Source: Larix sibirica
Lineage: Eukaryota; Streptophyta; Pinopsida; Pinales; Pinaceae
DNA: 11,482 nucleotides
Direction: 5' to 3'
Assembly: GCA_004151065.3 (NCBI GenBank)
Contig: NWUY0300133123.1
Location: 1-11,482, forward strand
Shown: piece after piece, positions 1 to 7,899 of the stretch
How the letters are laid out: every line of letters begins with the position of its first letter
Position numbering within the stretch: the first letter of the stretch is position 1
Notes under the pieces: model-generated
The model's input: the letters and a program-made list of their open reading frames with translations, nothing else
Database searches by the model: none
What the model was told of the DNA's origin: nothing
Program-made: the position numbers and the translations under genes

Positions 1-1060
1 TAACTCCTTCATAGCATTCGATGGTCAAAAGATATGAAAATCCTTAGAAGATAGGGATGGAGACAAATGTTGCCAACGCTGCCTCATATTCTTGAAATGC
101 ATAAAACATGGGAATGATCGCTTCGAATGTGAAATTGATTGATGAAATGCTGGTTTTATGCTTTGCAATCTTCAAATGATGATCCTCTGTTTTTTCAAAC
201 CCTGACAGGTCTGCAAAAACACTCTGGAACATTCTCCCTTAGCGTTCACGTGGATGCTGTCAATGCCTTGGCACTTGGACGATTTTGTTTGACATTTGTC
301 AATCGATAGTGAATAGTCTAAATCCCTTGCAAATGGCATTTGGGCGTAGTTGAAACCTTTGAGCAATCATTTCCAAAATGTGGGCAATCAAACACAAGGC
401 TGGTCGCACTCTTCTTCAACAAGTGGCTCATTTAAATCTACTATGTTGGCACTGAAAATATATGCAATTTTATTTTTGCATTTACAAGGATAATCCCACA
501 TTGACGAGGAGAATTGAAAAACTTTTGTTTATATGCATCGATGGTTACAAGGTTTCTCGATGCGTAGTGCAACGAATAGTGTCCCTTGTGACTTAGCATT
601 TGATCTTGAGCACTAACTTGTGTGTTGTGTTGGCACGTAACTTGGTAATTGGTGCTTGGCTTGGGCTTTGATGGATAACTGAGAGATTGGGTGCTGTTAG
701 CCCCATTATTTTTATAAGACCCTACATGAACCTGAGAGCATAAAGGACCTTTAAGACCAATTTTTTTTATTTGCCAAGCTTATAAATATTTTTCCCAAAA
801 GAACCTGAAGACCTTGACCTTTGAGGAACAATGCACGTGATCCCAAGAGCACAATCACCTTGTAAAAACCAATTTTGGCCAAATTACATTTTTTTACGAA
901 AATTTACACATGTGCTAACACCTAGGAGGCTTCTTTTGAGTGGTTTACAAGTTAGGGTTGGTCCTGGATTCAATGAGGCCAAGTGTTTTAATTCTTGGGG
1001 ATTTCTTTTGCCTTTTAATTCTTGCCCAAGTCTTGTGGGGAACTGTGCTTAAGAGGATTT
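1..1060. other. No supported gene
   Basis: AT-rich sequence with T-runs (for example 764-771 and 889-895). Two overlapping minus-strand frames of about 60 codons (44-232 and 172-366) show no recognisable family. One has a Cys-rich string (DKCQTKSSKC...) recalling an EGF-like module, too weak to call. Confidence 0.5.
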
Positions 1061-1582
1061 CTAATGTGGACAAATGGGTTTGGTGACCCACCATCCTTGA
1101 AACAGGATTCTAAATATGCTCCAAACTCCTCGCTGCAACTCTACTATATTATTCATCATGCTAGGTCCCTTCCCAAGTGACATACCAACCATTTTAGAAG
1201 CTCTAGTGAGACTTTCTTTTGGTTGGCCTATGGGGGAATAAGGGTTTTCATCGGGGTAATTGGGAGCTATGTTGTAGTGCAAATAGTTGGGAATACCAAC
1301 TTTGCTTGAGAATCCCTGGCTATGTGTGTTTTGGGTTACAAAGTGTGGATGGCCAAGAAAACTGTGATGTCTTGCTATGTAATTGCACTCTTCGTGGAGC
1401 CTTGTTGGGTTAAAAAATGATGGTTGAATCACAACTTTTAGAGCCTTTTGTTTACTCCTACCAATGTTCATGCCTAGGGAACGTTTGTAGCCTAGAGCAT
1501 TTGGAAAGCATGGGAAGTTATTAAAGCACAATTTAGTTCATAGGGGCAATCCCTGCACACCTTCATTGAGCACTGCATTTGA
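1061..1582 (-). pseudogene. Unrecognised reading frame, possible retroelement gag-protease spacer
   Basis: A 156-codon open frame runs from ATG at 1,529-1,531 down to 1,061, the longest in the window. I do not recognise it with confidence. It contains RLHEECNYIARHH, ENPYSPIGQPKES and MNNIVELQRGVWSIF. In an overlapping frame just upstream (1,492-1,582) is VCRDCPYELNC, after which a TAG ends that frame; the two look like one frameshifted reading frame. Cys-rich strings followed by a Pro/Asn-rich spacer and an Ile-Val-Glu-Leu block resemble the region before the protease in some plant Ty3-type polyproteins. That is inference from pattern only. No hydrophobic segment or catalytic motif is visible. 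Confidence 0.25.
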
Positions 1583-1891
1583 TGGTCACCCCTTTATTCT
1601 TTATAAGGGAAAACTCTTAGTAGAGTCCTCTTGGTTTTCAGCGAAGCAACTTTTCTTGAAGGGCATCTCTTGTGTTGGAGACGTTTATGACAACATTGCT
1701 CATTACTGCAAGCGATGGACAACATTCAAGGTTGTGATATTTGCAAAAGCTATAATTGGAAGTGAATGTCTTTATCACTAATGAATGGTTTCTCACGTCG
1801 GGAATTGGTAGCCCAATAACATGGTGGAAGGATTGGAAATAGAATGGCTCCAAGCCTTGTAAGAAATATAAACTTGCAGATGGGTAGAAAT

Positions 1892-2035
1892 GGCTTAGTG
1901 TTTGACCTAGGCTTGATGCCAAGCTTAATAAGCCGTGGGGGATTTATTCTCGGCCCTCTAGTTGGCTTAGTGCTTGCCCTAGGTTCAATGCTAATTTTAA
2001 TAAGCCTCGGAGGACACATTCTAGACTTTGATTAG
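1892..2035. repeat. Two-copy 72-bp tandem repeat
   Basis: Copies 1,892-1,963 and 1,964-2,035 both start GGCTTAGTG and share CTAGG and TTAATAAGCC at matching positions, with roughly 60-65% identity. Because 72 is divisible by 3, both strands keep an open frame with a 24-residue repeat. On the minus strand PPRLIKISIEPR is followed by PPRLIKLGIKPR; on the plus strand GLV...ISRGG is followed by GLV...ISLGG. No known protein is recognised in either frame. Confidence 0.75.
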
Positions 2036-3229
2036 GTTGCATTTAGTGTGTAAATCTTTCATTGAGCCAAATGAGGTTGTTTTTGCTTGGTTTTTGGTTC
2101 TAGGTGGCCCTCCTCTTGGCTATGGCTAAGACAAAAATCTTTAGGAGTTGCTCAATCCAAATGCATCCCTACTACAAAAATGATATTGTCAAGCATATTA
2201 TTTGGTTATTGTGTGTATGACAAATTAACTTGGGCTTGTGCTCATTTGTGTTGTTAGTTCCTTCTTGGGGAAGCTACTTGACAACCTGTGCTCCATGGTG
2301 ACCAATTCCCATGCATTGTGGCAACTTGTTAGAATAAAGATGCTATTTTTTATATGGAAAAAATGAAATGAATGTGTCTTTCAAAATGAATAGTTAGCTC
2401 GTATCACTTGGTATGATGATGCTCTTATCTGTGCTAATTTGCAACTTTATATTTAGGTTCAGGCTAGGAAGGTTTGAGTTGGAGTCCAGTAATTAATGGA
2501 GTTTTGGGGCTAGACACATTGCACCACGAGGTAGGTTGCATTCGAAGTTTACACCTCTCCTAGGTCAACCCGTTTGAATTAGTCTAGTTGTAGGCCACAC
2601 CACATGGCATGTACTTGGTTCAAGAGCACAACGAATGATAGAGCTGGAACTGAGAGCACAACAGTGGCCGACCTCCTCCTTGATCCTTGAATTACAAGTT
2701 CCCTCACTTGGACTTGTCCATTGCGATGGAGAAGCGGTTAGAATCATCGAGAGATGATGGATGGGACAATGCCTAATGTGTTGATGATACATCACTACGT
2801 GGGGACCAAGCCTTGATGCTCATGACCTAATCATGGATTGAGTGGACCAACATGACTTTATGTTGATCTTTATTGCGGCCACTTTGTTATCGTCCTTGTT
2901 GTTATGCTTTTGTTGTTTGGCTTTGTTACCACCTAGTTTGCACATCAACAGATAGAAGACATCAGCCAACCATGGACCTTTTCAGTTCCTCATCCGGATC
3001 AGGTAGTCTTTTGCCAAGTTATATTTTGCACTTCCTTTGTCATGGTTAAAGGAAGTTGTTTGTAAAAGTTTGACATCCATTATGTGTGAAAGGGATAGCC
3101 TGAGTGAGCCATTTGTATTATGGCTACTTTGGAGTGTTTTTTTTTCTTCACTAGATGAACTTAGATCCCAGTGATCAGAGTTTATCTAGATCTTTTCACT
3201 CACACTTCCAAATCCAAAGTATGTTATAA
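2036..3229. other. No supported gene
   Basis: Apart from the hydrophobic micro-ORF at 2,860-2,955 I see only short open frames, such as minus 2,565-2,795 (76 codons, His/Ser/Cys-rich), with no recognisable motif. It may be old retroelement DNA. Confidence 0.5.
2860..2955 (+). other. 31-codon hydrophobic micro-ORF (unlikely gene)
   Basis: An ATG at 2,860 opens a 31-codon frame that is almost wholly Leu, Ile, Phe, Cys and Ala for about 22 residues, like one membrane segment. T-rich DNA readily produces such strings by chance. There is a stop shortly upstream and no promoter evidence. Confidence 0.1.
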
Positions 3230-3400
3230 TATAGATGCCTCAGGCTGGTGTCTAAGTCCTTAGAGTCTGATGTCAAAATTTGAGTCAGTTAGGTCCTTGG
3301 AGGGTAAAAATGTCAGAAACTATGTAATAGGGAGTTAAGGGGGTCAATTATTAAAAAGGAAATATTCCTAGAATATGCCCTCATGCTGAAGCTCCAGTGG

Positions 3401-3496
3401 CCTCAAAAAGGTGTAGCGCCTCCCTAAATCCAAAGTTATGACCATGTTTGTGGGCTAAGAAGCCCCCTAGTGCCTTCCCCCTCAAAAAGGTGTAGC
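3401..3496 (+). repeat. 17-bp direct repeat, 79-bp spacing
   Basis: CCTCAAAAAGGTGTAGC occurs exactly at 3,401-3,417 and again at 3,480-3,496, start to start 79 bp. It sits just upstream of the degenerate repeat array that leads to the TATA-like box. Confidence 0.9.
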
Positions 3497-3533
3497 TACC
3501 CCCATTCATGTGTTTTCCCTCATCTAGGGGAGC

Positions 3534-3790
3534 AAGGTGGTGTCCTCACCTAACTAATCAGTCATCTTCAAGATGTGGCACATTCTCTCTTTGTTAGCAT
3601 TGGTTTCTCCTCCCTAAGGTGGTGCATTCTCTCTTAGTTTGCCTTGGGATTGTCTCCAGATGTGGAGCACTCTCATGGCATTGGAGTTACTTCCTCATGT
3701 GGTACCCTCTCATCACTTTGCCTTGGGATCTCCATTTTAGATGGCGTTTTCTTCTTCCATGCATGGAGAAGATCCCAATGTGGTATATTC
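3534..3790 (+). repeat. Degenerate 38-46 bp tandem repeat array upstream of TATA
   Basis: Units begin with variants of AAGATGTGG or AAGGTGG at 3,534, 3,570, 3,616, 3,658, 3,697, 3,739 and 3,777. They contain variants of CATTCTCTCT and GCCTTGGGAT. GCCTTGGGAT is exact at 3,641-3,650 and 3,720-3,729, again 79 bp apart, so two units make a higher-order period close to that of the upstream 17-bp repeat. Such subrepeats are typical of U3 enhancer regions. Confidence 0.65.
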
Positions 3791-3800
3791 CTATTTAAAG
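3791..3800 (+). promoter_or_regulatory. TATA-like box
   Basis: CTATTTAAAG lies directly after the repeat array. It is followed by a pyrimidine-rich stretch (3,804-3,820) where initiation could occur. The context rather than the short motif supports it. Confidence 0.45.
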
Positions 3801-3857
3801 AGGCTCTTCCTCTCTCATTCGTGTTGGTTATTATTTGGCTTTGAGATTATTGTAGTA

Positions 3858-3891
3858 TTGTCTCTATTGGAGACTTGTCTCTGTTGGAGAC
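3858..3891 (+). repeat. Two tandem 17-bp hairpin units
   Basis: Units 3,858-3,874 and 3,875-3,891 differ at one position. Each contains GTCTC, a 5-base loop and GAGAC, so each can form a 5-bp stem. They lie between the TATA-like box and the AATAAA, in the would-be transcribed leader. Confidence 0.85.
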
Positions 3892-3904
3892 CAAGTATTT
3901 GAAT

Positions 3905-3910
3905 AATAAA
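3905..3910 (+). promoter_or_regulatory. Possible polyadenylation signal
   Basis: AATAAA about 105 bp after the TATA-like box, the usual arrangement for the R region of an LTR. The motif alone is weak. Confidence 0.4.
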
Positions 3911-3960
3911 GAAAGGCTTTGGAGGCTAGTTGTAGTGTGGCTCATTGTTGTGTGACGTAG

Positions 3961-4555
3961 CTTGCTTTTCATGCTTATGTGGATGTAATATGTATCTTCT
4001 TGTTTTATCCATGCATTTCTAATTTTATTGTGGTAATTGGGAGGGTATTACTACTCCGTTGGGTAGTATCTTGCTTCATATTTTTGCTAGCATAGATCTA
4101 TTGTTGAGTTATAGTGAAGGAAGTTAATTTTAGCATCTTTACCTTTGTTTGGATTGTGCTATATTAACTCTTTCCTTGTAGGTTGCACCCATAGAAGAAG
4201 AAGCCAAGGAGGGTCTCTCTCTCCTTGTATATGTTTAGCATTGACTTGGGCAGGTTGTCCCATCTGATGGGTCGCCTGAGGTTAGCCCAAGCAACCTCTT
4301 CCTCTCAATCATCTTTTCAAGAAAGAAAGACCCTCAAGGTCGTTCTTCTGTGGCTCCACTGCCCAAATTTGTGATAAGGCACAACTCTCTTTCTCTCTAA
4401 CCATCCAATACAAAGAAAATTACTCTATTTATTTTGTGCATGCATTAATTTATTATTTTTCAAGAAAATTCTAAGTAGATGTATTTACATACATAGATCT
4501 CGTTGATAACTAGTTGAATATCTTAAGAGTAGATCTAGGAAAAGCATTGCATTTG
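3961..4555. other. No supported gene; sequence after the LTR-like region
   Basis: Contains the nested inverted repeat at 4,245-4,291, pyrimidine-rich TCTCTCTCTC (about 4,214-4,224), and an isolated RY motif at 4,437-4,444. No primer-binding site or coding sequence was found here. Confidence 0.5.
4245..4291. repeat. Nested inverted repeat
   Basis: CTTGGGC (4,245-4,251) pairs with GCCCAAG (4,285-4,291). Inside them CCCAT (4,259-4,263) pairs with ATGGG (4,267-4,271) around a CTG loop. The arms are exact. Part of it also resembles the internal promoter layout of 5S rRNA, discussed as a finding. Confidence 0.7.
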
Positions 4556-4663
4556 TGCATGTTATGGAAAGATACATGCATGTTTGTGCATGTCCAAAAT
4601 AATCACATGCACACATAGATTTCTTACTTCTTCACTTTGCATGTTAGTGCATATTGTTGCATG
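4556..4663. promoter_or_regulatory. Cluster of RY-type motifs (TGCATG/CATGCA)
   Basis: TGCATG starts at 4,556, 4,577, 4,587, 4,638 and 4,658; CATGCA starts at 4,575 and 4,606. Seven sites in 108 bp is far above the random expectation of about one per 2 kb counting both orientations. In plants this hexamer (RY element) is bound by B3-domain seed regulators of the LEC2/FUS3/ABI3 type. No gene is attached here, so a function is not shown. Confidence 0.5.
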
Positions 4664-4752
4664 TCATCAAAAGTCACCCTAAAGAATTTATTTGGCACTT
4701 TTGATCACTTTTAGCTTGCTGTCCACTCTCGGGACAGCTATAAATTTGTATG

Positions 4753-5004
4753 TTACAAACATTCACGTCTTCCCAGATTTGCCATACCAACCCCCCTAAC
4801 AATTGGTCTTAGTTGTATTTTGACTTTGTAGGTGAAAGCCATCATTCGAAGCGAAAAAGGGACAATTTTAACCACATTTTCTACCACTATCCCAAACTTT
4901 TCTTTCGTTGATTTTTGGACAGTGAAAACATAGTCCTCAAAGGAAACAGTATAATCCACATTGTAAAAGCTTGATTGTTGGCCATACGGATCAACAATAA
5001 GCAT
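4753..5004 (-). other. Unrecognised 83-codon minus-strand ORF
   Basis: ATG at 5,002-5,004 opens 83 codons beginning MLIVDPYGQQSSFYNVDYTV. It is Val/Lys/Phe-rich and shows no motif, signal peptide or membrane segment that I recognise. Its start lies 36 bp from a 28-bp near-palindrome (5,040-5,067), which is on its upstream side. It may be a fragment of an old element or simply chance; no homology can be claimed. Confidence 0.15.
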
Positions 5005-5039
5005 CTAAGGAAACCTCAAAAGGGAGTAGAAGCTAAGTC

Positions 5040-5067
5040 AAACGTAGTGATTTAAATCACTAAGTTT
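5040..5067. repeat. 28-bp near-perfect palindrome
   Basis: TAGTGATTTAAATCACTA at 5,045-5,062 is an exact 18-bp palindrome. After one mismatched pair (5,044/5,063) the arms continue with AAAC and GTTT, giving 13 of 14 pairs matched across 5,040-5,067 with no loop. Confidence 0.9.
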
Positions 5068-5869
5068 CTCGCTGCCCCCTTTTCTTTTTGTGTCAATTTT
5101 GCATCTGTCCATTGCATACATGCACTGGTTCACCTGTTAACTTATGCATCATGCTAGTTTAGTTTCAATTTTTTCCATTCATGCTAGTATACTCTGCTTA
5201 TTCTTCAAGCAAGTTGTAATACTTGTGATTAACTCTCCCAAAGTAACATTTTGAGCACTTCACATTAAATTAACTTAAATTAATCTTCCCTAGAGACACA
5301 TTTCGACGTCTATAAAGATCCATTGAAGATTGCCATTATGTGGGTAAACCTATGGTTGAGGGAGCATATTAGGTAGTGACTGCTGATCAAGACTCGTGAG
5401 GATACACCCTCATTTGTTGTATTGCGTTGGACCTCCCCAACGACTCCTATCTAGTCTTCGTGTAGTACCACATTAGACATCTCTGAGCCTAGACTTGTTT
5501 CCAAGTACTTTGTGTTTATCGAAAATCCCCCTTTCCTTTTAATAATACACTAATAACAACTCATTTTCCTTTATGTTCCTCCATTTAACAAGCAAATCAA
5601 TCCTCGCGCCAACGAGTTCATAATTTGACTTTGCTTTTGCTTTCTAGTAATTAGCTAACTTTCCCCTTTTGTTGGTAAATTAAGTCATAGTTTAGCTTGC
5701 AAGTTATTTTGAGTTTTGCAATCATATCTCCTTTGCCCAAATGAATAATGCACTGGTCTTTATTATATACATGATGTAAGCTTTGATTTACTTGATCTTG
5801 TGATTGCACATTTGATTTACTTTTAAGATATATTGCTAGATCAATTGCTTAGTTTTCATTAACTCCTAA

Positions 5870-5888
5870 GTCGCTTTCCCAAAGCGAC
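5870..5888. repeat. Perfect hairpin, 8-bp stem
   Basis: GTCGCTTT (5,870-5,877), CCC loop, AAAGCGAC (5,881-5,888). Outside it, CCTAAG (5,865-5,870) can pair with CTTAGG (5,902-5,907), which would enclose or compete with the hairpin. Confidence 0.9.
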
Positions 5889-5923
5889 GATCCTTAGATT
5901 TCTTAGGGTCTACCTTCCTTGGG

Positions 5924-5949
5924 TTTGTTTAGGAGTTGGCCTAAACAAA
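5924..5949. repeat. Perfect hairpin, 10-bp stem
   Basis: TTTGTTTAGG (5,924-5,933), AGTTGG loop, CCTAAACAAA (5,940-5,949). It begins 35 bp after the previous hairpin ends. No T-run or coding context marks it as a terminator. Confidence 0.9.
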
Positions 5950-6481
5950 GGAGTCAAGTGTTGTGGTGACAATTGCACCCGATTCGTTGACTTGCTCCCA
6001 AGGCCACTCTTAGTGAGTTGAGATTTTTCTCATGTTCATGTGTGGGTTAAGGTGACAACGAGCTCATTGTTAATGCCTATTTTGGTCTGCTTTGTTATCT
6101 TTTGATATTCCTATCCAGCATTGTAACTTTTGGTAGGGCCTTGGGTGAGACTAGTATTTGCTTGAGGCAACTGTAGTCTACCTCTTTTGTATAAAATGCA
6201 TGTAAACATTGATTATTGACAAAGTTGAAAGAAAATATTTTATTCAAAAAATTATTTCTTCTATCAAAGTCTTGCAAGATTCATCTTCTATGAGAAATGG
6301 GCATGGGAAGTAGTTCATCACAATGCTTTGTAATACATAGGTTTAGTCATTGTAAGAACGATTTTATGCAATATAGATATGGTTGTTGAAATTTACGATT
6401 TAAGGATCTAACTAGTTGGTAATAGATAACATAGGAGCAAGTTCCTTATTTATTTAAACTAGAATGTTATAAATTCACAGG

Positions 6482-6598
6482 GTTTGACTCGGATCTGAGA
6501 TTCAAACGTGGCTTGACACCTAAAATGGAGAAAGTTAACACTCTTGTGAGACTAACTAATTGCTTGTAAGTTTGACTCGCAATAATGTGTTTGACTCG
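6482..6598 (+). repeat. Three exact copies of GTTTGACTCG
   Basis: The decamer occurs at 6,482-6,491, 6,570-6,579 and 6,589-6,598, with looser relatives (GCTTGACA, GGTTGACA) nearby. Such dispersed short repeats are common in LTR or leader DNA, but the tract is otherwise unassigned. Confidence 0.7.
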
Positions 6599-7149
6599 TG
6601 AACATTTTGGGTTAAATTATTACTTGCAAGTCAATTTTTCATGGGTTGACAAGTATTTTTTGTTAGGGGTTTGTGGTTTAGTATTTTGCTCTCTTTGCTA
6701 GTTGAGCATCTTGTCATAAACACATTAATTTGTCAAAGATTCATTCATCTTGATTTGTTAGAATCCAACCACCCATTCTTGATGTTGCGTGTTTTACTCC
6801 ACCTTTACTCACATATGCCTTGAATGTTTATTTTAATCATCCCCTCAGTTCTCTTCAGCGTACGAGGACATACATATTTCATATGTTTGATAACATGGTT
6901 CTATTTTATAAACTTTTGGTGATAATGCTCATTGGGTTTGATTAGGATCTATAGGTTTAGGAGACTTGTTGCATCACATGTGAGTATTATTTTTTTGAAA
7001 CTTTTATAATATCAATCGTGCTCTCTTGAGTCTCAACCCTAACTAAAGTGTTAGTCTTTGATCCCGATGTATTTTGTTCATCTTTCTTACTATGTTCACA
7101 ATGCGAACTTGTTTTAAATTATTTGGATGCAAAGTCAAAGTCTTGTGAA

Positions 7150-7592
7150 TCAAGGTACACAACTAAAATTCCAAAACAAACACACATTTTCACAAAAAAA
7201 GGGAAGGGAAATTTGAAGCAATATCTCATTCAAATTCGAGTGGCCCTAACTAACGAGCCTAATTACAAGCTTATAGAGTAATTTGGTGAGGTCTCAATGT
7301 CTCTCCCTACATGTTATTTAAAAGGGTATCAACCCCTATTTACAATGTCTTTGAATTATTCATTAATCCCAAGAGCCAGAAGCCATAAGTCAAACTATGC
7401 AAAGCCCCAAATTGCGAACCCCCTTTTATTCTCCGAAACTTCATTTATACATGTTGGAGGAATTTGAACTGTCACATAAACTCCAATTCCTTGGTGATTG
7501 AAGCATTCATTAACCATTCTATTGGAATTTGAAATCCTATTAATGGAATTTTCAACCCCAACGATGTTTTTACATTAACGTCCCTTGGTTAA
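7150..7592 (-). other. Putative 3' LTR / 3' non-coding end of the gypsy element
   Basis: After coding similarity ends, the minus strand has a short purine-rich string (complement of 7,578-7,586) and then a possible TG start near 7,572-7,575. It continues into promoter-like DNA: a TATAAAT box (complement of about 7,445-7,451), an AATAAA (complement near 7,423-7,428) and a second TATA-like TTTTAAATA (complement of about 7,314-7,322). The layout fits a U3-R-U5, but no second LTR is in the window to confirm the ends, and no target-site duplication was found. Confidence 0.35.
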
Positions 7593-7689
7593 AATTTGTG
7601 AGCATGATGTGCATAGTGTTGAAACAAAAATCCATTTGAAATCCATTTAAATCAACACAATTCTTATGTTGAAATCTATGCCACATCTT

Positions 7690-7760
7690 CCAAACTCGTC
7701 CGTACAACAAACTAAAAATTGTGTGTATTCCTTTCCACTGGTATTTCTGCAAATTCTCTT
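7690..7760 (-). pseudogene. Possible chromodomain remnant
   Basis: About 200 bp past the integrase tail, one minus-strand frame gives NTSGKEYTQFLV followed by CCTDEF. The KxYxQFLV pattern resembles the chromodomain core found at the C-terminus of chromovirus integrases, where it normally continues as a KW motif. The Trp-containing part appears lost. Position and order fit, but the match is only about a dozen residues, so this is an inference. Confidence 0.4.
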
Positions 7761-7899
7761 GTAATTTTTTTTATGTAACTTCATCTCGCTTCTTCTCTTG
7801 GATGTGTTCTTTCCCGTTAAATCGTTTTCTTTGTTTCATTGCCCTATTCATCTCCTATACATGCATGATCCTCATAGAACTTCACAACTTTAAGCATAA

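Larger units (their letters stand above)
3230..3960 (+). other. LTR-like promoter region (possible solo LTR)
   Basis: This plus-strand tract has the organisation of a plant LTR. A repeat-rich U3-like part (3,401-3,790) is followed by a TATA-like box at 3,791-3,800, a roughly 100-bp leader with tandem hairpins (3,858-3,891), and AATAAA at 3,905-3,910. Further T/G-rich sequence follows. No primer-binding site, such as the initiator-Met-tRNA type TGGTATCAGAGC, was found after it and no coding remnant adjoins it. A solo LTR is therefore the simplest reading. Ends are approximate, and a non-LTR promoter cannot be excluded. Confidence 0.4.
5068..7149. other. No supported gene; possible non-coding retroelement DNA
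   Basis: About 2 kb without a convincing frame. It contains the two hairpins at 5,870-5,949, the GTTTGACTCG repeats at 6,482-6,598 and an AT-rich repeat of TTAAATTAA near 5,265-5,280. Its general character resembles LTR or 5' leader sequence, but I could not match it to either element in the window. Confidence 0.5.

Noticed and set aside
172-366. Cys-rich string in a minus-strand ORF resembling a calcium-binding EGF module
   Set aside because: Only about 35 residues, the cysteine spacing does not fit fully, and no neighbouring receptor domain is present.
1219-1413. 64-codon plus-strand ORF
   Set aside because: It overlaps the longer minus-strand frame and shows no recognisable motif.
2860-2955. 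Env-like membrane segment
   Set aside because: One hydrophobic string from T-rich codons with no larger frame; not enough for an envelope-type gene.
3911-4400. Primer-binding site after the LTR-like region
   Set aside because: I looked for TGGTATCAGAGC-type and similar tRNA-complementary strings and found none.
7570-7752. 60-codon minus-strand ORF with a WKG string recalling a chromodomain
   Set aside because: The better match, KEYTQFLV, is in a different frame over the same bases, so WKG is probably coincidence.
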